From the NCBI GenBank assembly GCA_031261785.1, contig JAISIZ010000034.1:1-64000 (forward strand): a DNA stretch of 64,000 nt, given 5' to 3'. A program made the translations under genes and the position numbers. Each line of letters starts with the position of its first letter. Position 1 is the first letter of the stretch. This document shows, piece after piece, positions 7,785 to 15,791 of this stretch. Source of the stretch: Mediterranea sp. (in: CFB group bacteria). Its GTDB lineage: Bacteria; Bacteroidota; Bacteroidia; Bacteroidales; Bacteroidaceae. The notes beneath the pieces were generated by a model. The model worked only from the letters and a program-made list of their open reading frames with translations, did not search any database and was not told the origin of the DNA.

Positions 7785-9275
7785 ATGAAAAAGATAACAA
7801 TCCTCATGTATAGCGCGGTGGCCTGCCTGCTGCTCGCCTCGTGCAGCGACTTCCTCGAGAAGTCGCCCAAAGACACCGTCGACCCCAACACCACCGTGAC
7901 CGACGACGTGGCCGTAGCCCTCACCAATGCCTGCTACCGCACCCTGCAATCCTCCAACATGTACAACCAGCGCATCTGGACGCTCGACATCGTGGCGGGC
8001 AACAGCCTCGTGGGAGCCGGAGGAGGAACCGACGGCCTCGAGACTATCCAAGCCTCCAACTTCATCACCCAGAGCGACAACGGCATGGCGCTCTACATGT
8101 GGCGCTCGCCGTGGGTGGGCATCGGGCAGTGCAACATCCTGCTCAGCAGCATCCCCAACGCCAACATCACCCCCGCGCTGAAGGAGCGCTGCATGGGCGA
8201 GGGATACTTCCTTCGTGCGCACTACTACTATATATTGGTACGCCTGTACGGCGGGGTGCCCCTCCGGCTGGAACCCTACAACCCCGGCGATGAGGCCGCC
8301 ATAGCGCGCTCCACCGTCGACGAGGTGTACGAGCGGATCATCGCCGACTGCAAGCAAGCCATCGACCTGCTGCCCGCCAAGTCCGACTATCCCGACGACG
8401 AGAAGGGACGGGCCTGTAAGGACGCCGCCCTGGCCATGCTGGCCGACGTCTACCTCACGCTGGCCCCCAGCCATACGGAATACTACGCCGACGTGGTGAG
8501 CCTGTGCGACCAGATCACCGCCTTGGGCTACGACCTCGCCACCTGTCCGTATGTCGACAACTTCGACGCCACGAAGAACAATACCGCCGAGTCGCTCTTC
8601 GAGGTGCAATACTCGGGCAATACCGAGTACGACTTCTGGGGCAACAACCCGCAGTCGTCGTGGCTCTCTTGCTTCATGGGACCGCGCAACTCCGACTTCG
8701 TGGCCGGCAGCTACGGGTGGAACCAACCCACCGACGAGTTCGTCGCCCAGTACGAGGCGGGCGACTTGCGCAAGGACCTCACCGTCTTCTACGCCGGCTG
8801 CCCCGACTTCGACGGCAAGGCGTACAAGAGCAACTTCTCCAACACGGGCTACAACGTGCGCAAGTTCCTCGTCCCGAAGTCCGTCTCGCCCGAGTTCAAC
8901 ACCAGCGCCCAGAACTTCGTCGTCTACCGCTATGCCGACGTCTTGCTGAAGAAGGCTGAGGCGCTCAACGAGATGGAACAGCCCGCCCAGGCCGCCGCGC
9001 CCCTCAACATCGTGCGCCAGCGTGCGGGCCTGCCCGCCGTGTCGGGCCTGTCGCAAGAGGCCATGCGCGAGAAGATCATCCACGAGCGCCGCATGGAGCT
9101 GGCCTTCGAGGGCCATCGCTGGTTCGACCTCATCCGTGTCGGTGGAGGCGACTACGCCCTCTCCTTCCTGCAATCCATCGGGAAGACCAACGTGAACAAG
9201 AATCGCCTGATATTCCCCATCCCGCAGACCGAGATGGACGCCAACCCCCTGATGACGCAGAATCCGGGCTATTAA
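7785..9275 (+). CDS. SusD/RagB-family surface glycan-binding lipoprotein (PUL1)
   Basis: 496 residues. The lipoprotein signal ends in LLASC (Cys20), followed by SDFLEKSPKD, the usual SusD N-terminus. The body shows the helical SusD fold and the C-terminal motif HERRMELAFEGHRWFDLIR near residues 430-449, a hallmark of RagB/SusD proteins. It forms the lid of the SusC transporter and captures oligosaccharides at the cell surface. Encoded directly behind SusC in the same operon. Confidence 0.95.
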   Translation: MKKITILMYSAVACLLLASCSDFLEKSPKDTVDPNTTVTDDVAVALTNACYRTLQSSNMYNQRIWTLDIVAGNSLVGAGGGTDGLETIQASNFITQSDNGMALYMWRSPWVGIGQCNILLSSIPNANITPALKERCMGEGYFLRAHYYYILVRLYGGVPLRLEPYNPGDEAAIARSTVDEVYERIIADCKQAIDLLPAKSDYPDDEKGRACKDAALAMLADVYLTLAPSHTEYYADVVSLCDQITALGYDLATCPYVDNFDATKNNTAESLFEVQYSGNTEYDFWGNNPQSSWLSCFMGPRNSDFVAGSYGWNQPTDEFVAQYEAGDLRKDLTVFYAGCPDFDGKAYKSNFSNTGYNVRKFLVPKSVSPEFNTSAQNFVVYRYADVLLKKAEALNEMEQPAQAAAPLNIVRQRAGLPAVSGLSQEAMREKIIHERRMELAFEGHRWFDLIRVGGGDYALSFLQSIGKTNVNKNRLIFPIPQTEMDANPLMTQNPGY

Positions 9276-9296
9276 TCCATTTAACGCATTCAGTAT

Positions 9297-10778
9297 ATGA
9301 GAACGTACAACATAGCGGCCCTCGCGGCCGGCATCATGGCCCTGGCGGCTTGCTCCGACAACGGCTATATGGAACTCGACAAGGGATTCACGCCCCTCGC
9401 CCTCACGGCCGATGCCACCGACCTCGCCCTCAACGAGGCGGCACATGCCGACAACGCCCTCCAGCTCTCCTGGACCACGGGCACCAATTACGGCACGGGC
9501 AACCGCATCGCCTACACCCTCGAGCTGGCCGACGCCGGTTCCAACTTCGCGGCTCCCTACAAGGTGGTCGACGCCGCCACGCAGACCTACTCGCGGACAT
9601 GGACCACCGAGCAGCTGAACAACCTGGTGCGCGAGAACTTCGGCTCGGGAACGCTGGCGCTCGAAGCGCGCGTCACCGCCGTAGTGGCGGGCGTGGACGA
9701 GACGCAGACGGCCACCGCGACCCTCAACATCACCACCTATACGCCGGTGACTGCCACGCTCTACCTCCTCGGTGACGCCGCGCCCAACGGATGGAATGCC
9801 GACAACGCCACCGAGATGACCCGCAAGGACAACGGACTCTTCACGTGGACGGGCAACCTCGCCGTGGGCGAGTTCAAGCTCATCACCACCAAAGGCTCCT
9901 TCCTCCCCTCGTACAACAAGGGAGCCGACGGCAAGCTCACGCTCCGCACCGACGACAGCCAGCCCGACGATAAGTTCGCCATCGACGAGGCGTACACCTA
10001 TACCGTGACGGCCAACCTCCTCACGGGCGAGATCACCATCGCGAAGTCCGAAGGCGAACAGCCGCGCTTCGACCAGGTCTACTTCGTGGGCAATCCCAAC
10101 GGATGGGGCTTCACGCCGATGACACGCGACGCGCTCGACCCCTTCCTATTCCGCTACGGCCAGTTCTTCGCCACGGGAAAGGGCGGCGAGTTCAAGTTTG
10201 GCACCGCCAACGGCAGCTGGGAGAACATGTTCAAGGCCACCGTGCCCAACGCCCCGTACACCGACGCCTCGGTGAGCTTCGTCTCCGGCTTCGACCCCGA
10301 CAACAAATGGTACCTGCAAGACGGGGAGTGCGAGAAGGCGTACAAGATCTGCCTCGACACCCGCGACGGCAAGGAGCGCATGCTCATGAGCGAATTCATT
10401 CCCTATCCCATGATTTACCTCGTGGGCGACGCCGCCCCGGCGGGTTGGGACCTGGCCAACGCCACGCCCATGACCGCCGGCTCCGATGCCTACACCTTCA
10501 CCTGGACGGGCGCGCTCAAGGCCGGTGAGCTGAAGTTCAGCGCCGACAAGCAGTCCGACTGGAACGGTGCCTGGTTCATGCCCGTCACCAATGGCATAGC
10601 GCCCGCGGGAACCACCGAGCCGATGCTGTTCATCGACAAGTCCAGCGACGCGCTCAAGGCGCAGTACCTCGACACGTCGATAGGCGACCTCGACCTGAAG
10701 TGGAAGATCGCCGACGCCGGGACCTACACCATCACGCTCAACCAGCTGGAAGAGACGGTTACCATCGCCAAACAATAA
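9297..10778 (+). CDS. SusE/SusF-like surface glucan-binding lipoprotein (PUL1)
   Basis: 493 residues. The lipoprotein signal ends in LAAC (Cys19). Residues about 25-140 form a SusE N-terminal Ig-like domain. Three beta-sandwich repeats follow, recognisable by YLLGDAAPNGW (146), YFVGNPNGWGF (262) and YLVGDAAPAGW (373), each with the pattern TWTG..-GE(F/L)K; this is the starch-binding module layout of SusE/SusF. Here it probably binds alpha-glucan of the dextran type. Sits between SusD and the GH66 gene, the position of the corresponding gene in the B. thetaiotaomicron dextran locus. Confidence 0.85.
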   Translation: MRTYNIAALAAGIMALAACSDNGYMELDKGFTPLALTADATDLALNEAAHADNALQLSWTTGTNYGTGNRIAYTLELADAGSNFAAPYKVVDAATQTYSRTWTTEQLNNLVRENFGSGTLALEARVTAVVAGVDETQTATATLNITTYTPVTATLYLLGDAAPNGWNADNATEMTRKDNGLFTWTGNLAVGEFKLITTKGSFLPSYNKGADGKLTLRTDDSQPDDKFAIDEAYTYTVTANLLTGEITIAKSEGEQPRFDQVYFVGNPNGWGFTPMTRDALDPFLFRYGQFFATGKGGEFKFGTANGSWENMFKATVPNAPYTDASVSFVSGFDPDNKWYLQDGECEKAYKICLDTRDGKERMLMSEFIPYPMIYLVGDAAPAGWDLANATPMTAGSDAYTFTWTGALKAGELKFSADKQSDWNGAWFMPVTNGIAPAGTTEPMLFIDKSSDALKAQYLDTSIGDLDLKWKIADAGTYTITLNQLEETVTIAKQ

Positions 10779-10793
10779 AACGTGCATCCCGTC

Positions 10794-12617
10794 ATGAAGA
10801 AGATTTTTTATCACTCCCTATTCTCGTTGCTCCTGCCGCTGCTCATCGCGTGCGGCGGGGGCGACGACCCCGGCAACGGCGGCGGCAACGGCGGCGGAGG
10901 CGGAACGGGCGGCGGAGCGGACGGCGAGGTGACCAACGTCGTGAACGTCACCTCGGACCTCACCGTCGACCTGAGCACCGACAAGGCCTGCTACCGCCCG
11001 GGCGAGACCGTGCGCTTCGTCGCCACCGGCACCCTGCCCGCCGGCGCCAAGGTGCGCTACCGTACCCTGGATGCCGTGGTGGCCGAACAGGACGCCACTT
11101 CCGACAGCTGGACGTGGACGGCGCCTGCCGCCGACTTCACGGGATACCTCGTCGACATCTATCGCGAGAAGGACGCCAACACCGAGGTGGTGCTGGGCAC
11201 CATAGCCGTCGACGTGTCGAGCGACTGGACACGCTTCCCCCGCTATGGCTTCGTGGCGACCTTCGACCAGACGAAGACCGACGAGGTGATTGGCCAGGAG
11301 ATGGACTTCCTGAACCGGTGCCACATCAACGGCGTGCAGTTCCAGGACTGGCACAACAAGCACCACTGGCCGCTGGGCGGAACCCGCGACAGGCTCGACG
11401 ACGTGTACAAGGACATCGCCAACCGCGACATCTACACCCGCGTGGTGAAGGGCTACATCGACGCGCAGCACCAGAGGGGCATGAAGGCGATGTTCTACAA
11501 CCTCTGCTTCGGCGCCCTGAGCGACGCCGCCACCGACGGGGTGAATGAGCAATGGTACATATTCAAGGGCACCGGGCATACCGACAAGGACTCGCACAAC
11601 CTACCCTCGGGATGGAAGAGCAACATCTACCTGCTCGACCCCGCCAACACCGAGTGGCAGCAGTACATCGCCCAACGCAACGACGACGTGTACGCCAATA
11701 TCGACTTCGACGGCTACCAGATCGACCAGCTGGGCAACAGGGGCGACCGCTACGACTACAACGGCAACAAGGTCAACCTGCCCAAGGGCTACGCCTCGTT
11801 CATCGACGCCATGAAACGGAAGCATCCCGACAAGCGGCTCGTGATGAACGCCGTGAGCAGCTACGGTGCCTCGCAGATAGCCGGCACGGGCAAGGTGGAC
11901 TTCCTCTACAACGAGCTGTGGGACAGCGAGGCGGCTTTCGCCGACCTGCACACCGTCGTCAAGGCCAACGACCAGTACAGCGGCCACACCCTGCGCACCG
12001 TCTTCGCCGCCTACATGAACTACAACCGCTCGTCGGGCGAGTTCAACACCCCGGGCGTGCTGCTCACCGACGCCGTGATGTTCGCCCTCGGCGGGGCGCA
12101 CCTCGAGTTGGGCGACCACATGCTCTGCAAGGAGTATTTCCCCAACAACTCGCTGGCGATGAACGGCGCGCTGCGCACGGCTATCGTGCGCTACTACGAC
12201 TTCCACACGGCCTACCAGCAACTGCTGCGCGGCACGGACACCTCGTCCGAGGTCAGCGTGGCGCCTACCTGTACCGACGCCACCAAGCGGATCGACATCA
12301 ACGCCTGGCCGCCCAAGCGGTCGGCCGTGACCTGCTACGCCCGCCAAGTGGACGGGAAGACGGTGATGCACCTGCTCAACTTCCGCGACGCCGACCAGCT
12401 GAGCTGGCGCGACATGGACGGCACCATGCCTGTCCCCCAACTGTTGTCGAACATCCCCCTCAGCCTCTCCCTGGCTACCCCGGTGAAGAAGGTCTGGGTG
12501 GCCACGCCCGACTTCCACGCCGGAGCCTCGCAGGAGCTGGCGTTCGAGCAGAAGGAGGGCACGCTGACCTTCACCCTGCCTTTCCTGCGCTACTGGACCA
12601 TGATTGTAATCGAATAG
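10794..12617 (+). CDS. GH66 endo-dextranase, lipoprotein
   Basis: 607 residues from the ATG at 10794 (a GTG at 10782 is also in frame but adds residues before a good lipoprotein signal). The signal ends in LLIAC, followed by a Gly-rich linker with acidic residues, consistent with export to the cell surface. The catalytic TIM barrel carries FDGYQIDQLG (Asp311, expected nucleophile) and FLYNELW (Glu374, expected acid/base); the 63-residue separation is close to that of characterised streptococcal dextranases. It hydrolyses internal alpha-1,6 bonds of dextran. A cyclodextran-forming transferase is the alternative within GH66 but those are longer and carry an inserted binding module not seen here. 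Confidence 0.9.
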   Translation: MKKIFYHSLFSLLLPLLIACGGGDDPGNGGGNGGGGGTGGGADGEVTNVVNVTSDLTVDLSTDKACYRPGETVRFVATGTLPAGAKVRYRTLDAVVAEQDATSDSWTWTAPAADFTGYLVDIYREKDANTEVVLGTIAVDVSSDWTRFPRYGFVATFDQTKTDEVIGQEMDFLNRCHINGVQFQDWHNKHHWPLGGTRDRLDDVYKDIANRDIYTRVVKGYIDAQHQRGMKAMFYNLCFGALSDAATDGVNEQWYIFKGTGHTDKDSHNLPSGWKSNIYLLDPANTEWQQYIAQRNDDVYANIDFDGYQIDQLGNRGDRYDYNGNKVNLPKGYASFIDAMKRKHPDKRLVMNAVSSYGASQIAGTGKVDFLYNELWDSEAAFADLHTVVKANDQYSGHTLRTVFAAYMNYNRSSGEFNTPGVLLTDAVMFALGGAHLELGDHMLCKEYFPNNSLAMNGALRTAIVRYYDFHTAYQQLLRGTDTSSEVSVAPTCTDATKRIDINAWPPKRSAVTCYARQVDGKTVMHLLNFRDADQLSWRDMDGTMPVPQLLSNIPLSLSLATPVKKVWVATPDFHAGASQELAFEQKEGTLTFTLPFLRYWTMIVIE

Positions 12618-12640
12618 GAACCAACGATATAGCATAACGT

Positions 12641-15097
12641 ATGAGAACATATTTATTTACCTTGCTGCTGACCCTCGCGGTCGGCAGCGCGCTCCCCGTA
12701 TGCGCTTCCGAAACGACGGGAAACTGCCTCTCCTTCCGACAGGAAGGGCGGAGCGTGACCTTCGCGTGCGACGACCAATCGATCCTGCAACTCTATCTAT
12801 GCAGCCCGTCGGTGGTGCGCGTCTGGTACGCTCCCGACGGACAGGCGCGGCGGGATAATCCTTCGTTCGCCGTCGTCAACGAGGACCTTGAACCCGTGGG
12901 CGACATCCGGGTGGACGAGCAAGCCTCGTGCTACGAGTTCTACACGGCCAAGCTCCGCATACGTGTCAACAAGGCGCCGCTCTCCCTACAAATCTTTGAT
13001 AAGTACCAGAAGCTGGTCTTTGGCGACTACGCCGACCAGGGACACCTGAGCCAGGGCAGCGCCAAGACGGAGTGGAAGACGCTGCGCGCCGACGAGCACA
13101 TCTTCGGCCTGGGCGAGAAGAGCGGAAAGCTCGACCGCCGTGGCTCCACCTACGCCATGTGGAACAGCGACAAGCCTTGCTACAGCGTCAACGAGGATCC
13201 GCTCTACAAGAGCATCCCCTTCTTCATGAGCAATTACCGCTATGGCATCTTCCTCGACAACACCTACCGCACCACCTTCGACTTCGGCGCCACGCACCCC
13301 GACCGATATAGCTTCGCCGCCCCCGACGGCGCCATGGTCTACTACTTCATCTTCGGGCGCGACTACAAGGAGATTATCGGCCAATACACCGCCCTCACCG
13401 GACAGCCCATCATGCCACCCCGCTGGGCGCTCGGCTTCGCGCAATGCCGCGGCCTGCTCACCAGCGAGCGGCTGAGCCTCGACATCGCCGAGGGGTATCG
13501 CCGGCGGGGCATCCCCTGCGACGTCATCTACCAGGACATCGGCTGGACGCAGCACCTCCAGGATTTCGAGTGGCGGAAGGGCAACTATGTCCAGCCCCGT
13601 GAGATGCTGGACAAGCTGAAGGCGATGGGCTTCAAGGTCGTCGTGTCGCAGGATCCCGTCATCTCGCAAGGCAACCGCCGGCAATGGGCGGAGGCCGACA
13701 GCCTGGGATACTTCGTGAAAGACAGCCTCACCGGCAAGAGCTACGACATGCCGTGGCCGTGGGGAGGAAACTGCGGCGTGGTGGACTTCACGCTGCCCGC
13801 CGTGGCCGACTGGTGGGGCGCTTACCAACAGAAACCGCTCGACGACGGCGTGGCGGGATTCTGGACCGACATGGGCGAACCGGCCTGGAGCAACGAGGAG
13901 CAGACCGAGCGTCTCGCCATGCGCCATCACCTTGGCACGCACGCCGAGATACACAACGTGTACGGACTGACATGGGACAAGGTGGTGACCGAGCAGTTCA
14001 TGAAGCGCAATCCCAACCGGCGACCCTTCCAGATGACCCGGGCCGCCTTCGCCGGGCTGCAACGCTACACCTTCGGATGGACGGGCGACAGCGGCAATAG
14101 CGACCTGCTCGAGGGATGGGGACAGCTGGCCAACCAACTGCCCGTCCTCCTCTCCGCCGGATTGGGACTCATCCCCTTCGTCACCACCGACATCTCGGGG
14201 TACTGCGGCGACATCAGCGACTATCCCGCCGCCGCCGAGCTATACACCCGCTGGCTGCAACTCGGCGCTTTCAACCCCTTGAGCCGCATACACCACGAAG
14301 GCGACAACGCCGTGGAACCCTGGCTCTTCGGCGACGAGGCCGAACGAAACGCCAAGGCGGCCATCGAGCGGAAGTATCGCCTGCTGCCCTACATCTATAC
14401 GTACGCCCGCGAAGCGCACGACACGGGTCTGCCCCTCATGCGTCCCCTCTTCCTCGAATATCCTGCCGACGAGCGGACGTTCGAGACCGACGGACAGTTC
14501 ATGTTCGGCAGCGAGCTGCTCGTGGCGCCCGTGCTGGCCAAGGGGGCGCGCGCCAAGCGCCTCTACCTCCCCGAGGGAACGTGGATCGACTACAACGACA
14601 AGCGCACCGCCCATGCGGGAGGCGACTGGATCACGGTCGACGCTCCGCTCAGCGTCACGCCCATCTTCGTGCGCCAAGGCAGCATAGTGCCCCTGATGCC
14701 GGTAATGAACTACACCGACGAGCGTTCCGCTTACCCCGTCACCTTCGAGATTTTCCCCGCCACCGAGGGCGACGAGGCTACCTTCACGCTCTACGAGGAC
14801 CAAGGCACCGACCTGGGCTATCTCCGCGACGAGTTCCTGCGCACGCCCGTCGGTTGCCTCACCACCGCCAAGGGTTACACGCTCACCATCGGCGCCCGCC
14901 AAGGGCAAGGTTACACGCCCCCGTCGGCACGCGATTTCATCTTCCGCCTCTACACCGACCGCAAGCCGAAGACGATACTCGTTGATGGCGTCAAGGTGAA
15001 GCGTCCCAAGCAGGCGGAACCGGGCGTTCTCCAGCTCACCCTCCCCGACGACGGACAGCCCCACACCGTCTCCATCGAATGTCCCGCACATTCGTAG
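12641..15097 (+). CDS. GH31 alpha-glucosidase (PUL1)
   Basis: 818 residues with a cleavable signal peptide (about 1-22, no lipobox), so probably periplasmic. N-terminal galactose-mutarotase-like beta-sandwich, then the GH31 barrel with GFWTDMGEPA (nucleophile Asp410) and WTGDSGN (acid/base Asp483), and C-terminal beta domains. In this context it should cleave isomalto-oligosaccharides released by the GH66 enzyme to glucose. Last gene of the PUL1 operon, 23 bp after GH66, followed by a strong hairpin. GH31 also contains alpha-xylosidases, but the neighbouring genes argue for alpha-1,6-glucosidase. Confidence 0.93.
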   Translation: MRTYLFTLLLTLAVGSALPVCASETTGNCLSFRQEGRSVTFACDDQSILQLYLCSPSVVRVWYAPDGQARRDNPSFAVVNEDLEPVGDIRVDEQASCYEFYTAKLRIRVNKAPLSLQIFDKYQKLVFGDYADQGHLSQGSAKTEWKTLRADEHIFGLGEKSGKLDRRGSTYAMWNSDKPCYSVNEDPLYKSIPFFMSNYRYGIFLDNTYRTTFDFGATHPDRYSFAAPDGAMVYYFIFGRDYKEIIGQYTALTGQPIMPPRWALGFAQCRGLLTSERLSLDIAEGYRRRGIPCDVIYQDIGWTQHLQDFEWRKGNYVQPREMLDKLKAMGFKVVVSQDPVISQGNRRQWAEADSLGYFVKDSLTGKSYDMPWPWGGNCGVVDFTLPAVADWWGAYQQKPLDDGVAGFWTDMGEPAWSNEEQTERLAMRHHLGTHAEIHNVYGLTWDKVVTEQFMKRNPNRRPFQMTRAAFAGLQRYTFGWTGDSGNSDLLEGWGQLANQLPVLLSAGLGLIPFVTTDISGYCGDISDYPAAAELYTRWLQLGAFNPLSRIHHEGDNAVEPWLFGDEAERNAKAAIERKYRLLPYIYTYAREAHDTGLPLMRPLFLEYPADERTFETDGQFMFGSELLVAPVLAKGARAKRLYLPEGTWIDYNDKRTAHAGGDWITVDAPLSVTPIFVRQGSIVPLMPVMNYTDERSAYPVTFEIFPATEGDEATFTLYEDQGTDLGYLRDEFLRTPVGCLTTAKGYTLTIGARQGQGYTPPSARDFIFRLYTDRKPKTILVDGVKVKRPKQAEPGVLQLTLPDDGQPHTVSIECPAHS

Positions 15098-15134
15098 AGA
15101 TGTGACGCGCCGCGTCTCCCGACGCCGGATATAC

Positions 15135-15183
15135 GAATCATGGTAAAGTTCACCTGCGATTATGCTGAACTTTACCATGATTC
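15135..15183 (+). terminator. perfect 18-bp hairpin after PUL1
   Basis: Arms GAATCATGGTAAAGTTCA (15135-15152) and its exact reverse complement (15166-15183) with a 13-nt loop, 38 bp after the GH31 stop. There is no long T tract, so it is either a Bacteroidota-type terminator or a protein-binding palindrome. Confidence 0.65.
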
Positions 15184-15186
15184 TGC

Positions 15187-15217
15187 TTGTACGGGCAATC
15201 GAAAAACATTATCTTTG
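15187..15217 (+). promoter_or_regulatory. Bacteroidota-type promoter without a gene
   Basis: TTG (15187-15189), a 20-bp spacer and TATCTTTG (15210-15217) fit the TTTG-N19-21-TAnnTTTG consensus. It points into the 40-bp tandem array, and no convincing gene follows for more than 550 bp. Confidence 0.5.
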
Positions 15218-15240
15218 TAAGGCGGAATAGTTCAGGCATT

Positions 15241-15401
15241 TTTTCTTCCCGACATTGTCTTGGCGCAATATACCGGGTATTTTTCTTCTCGCTGCCGTCT
15301 TGGCGAAATATACCGGGTATTTTTCTTCCCGCTGCCGTCTTGGCGAAATATACCGGGTATTTTTTCTTCCCGACATTGTCTTGGCGTAAGATTTCGGAGT
15401 T
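15241..15401 (+). repeat. 40-bp tandem repeat array, four copies
   Basis: Units start at 15241, 15281, 15321 and 15361; the core is CCGTCTTGGCGAAATATACC. Copies 2 and 3 are almost identical, the last decays at its 3' end. The unit length is not a multiple of three, so the open frame across it is not a gene. Confidence 0.85.
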
Positions 15402-15593
15402 TTTTTCTTCCTTCTTCCTGACTTCATCATTTTTTTCCCGCCATCACGTAGCGCGCATTGATAACCAACTACTGATGGCCAAAAATAGGGTGGCGTCGTC
15501 GTGGGCGAATCTTCGCTGAGCCGCGAAGTTCTCACGCGCCGCATGGAGGTTTCGCGAGGCCGACAAATTTCAACCACGGATTCGCGAGGAACG

Positions 15594-15650
15594 AAAAGTC
15601 CGGGCTTTTGTAATCACATTTCGGGAGCGGAGAAAAAAGCCCGGGCTTTT
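15594..15650 (+). repeat. pair of 16-bp palindromes AAAAGYCCGGGCTTTT
   Basis: AAAAGTCCGGGCTTTT at 15594-15609 and the perfect palindrome AAAAGCCCGGGCTTTT at 15635-15650, 41 bp apart. They could pair with each other as a long hairpin with T tails on both strands. The rest of 15402-15696 shows nothing I can identify. Confidence 0.55.
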
Positions 15651-15696
15651 CGTCTCATGCGGATTTGCGCGAAAGATTGATGGAAACAGAAAGACG

Positions 15697-15734
15697 TGTA
15701 CGATCGTACCCCTACAAATGTACGATTGTTCCCC
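15697..15734 (+). promoter_or_regulatory. candidate activator operator: two 16-bp direct repeats 22 bp apart
   Basis: TGTACGATCGTACCCC (15697-15712) and TGTACGATTGTTCCCC (15719-15734) differ at two positions and are offset by exactly two helical turns, ending 57 bp before the PUL2 SusC start. This is the kind of site an AraC-type output domain (as in the HTCS at 34.9-38.9 kb) would bind. A possible degenerate -7 element TAACTTCG lies at 15756-15763. Confidence 0.5.
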
Positions 15735-15791
15735 CCGCTATCGCTCTTCCGCCCCTAACTTCGCGGGTACACTTTTAAAACCGGAGCGAAT

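Noticed and set aside
5288..7927. An 879-residue minus-strand open frame opposite the PUL1 SusC
   Set aside because: It mirrors a clear SusC gene codon by codon, has Val/Gly/His-rich composition with no domain, and arises from high GC content.
15187..15519. A 110-residue plus-strand frame across the 40-bp array
   Set aside because: Repeat-driven frame with no conserved-looking content; starts at a promoter element.
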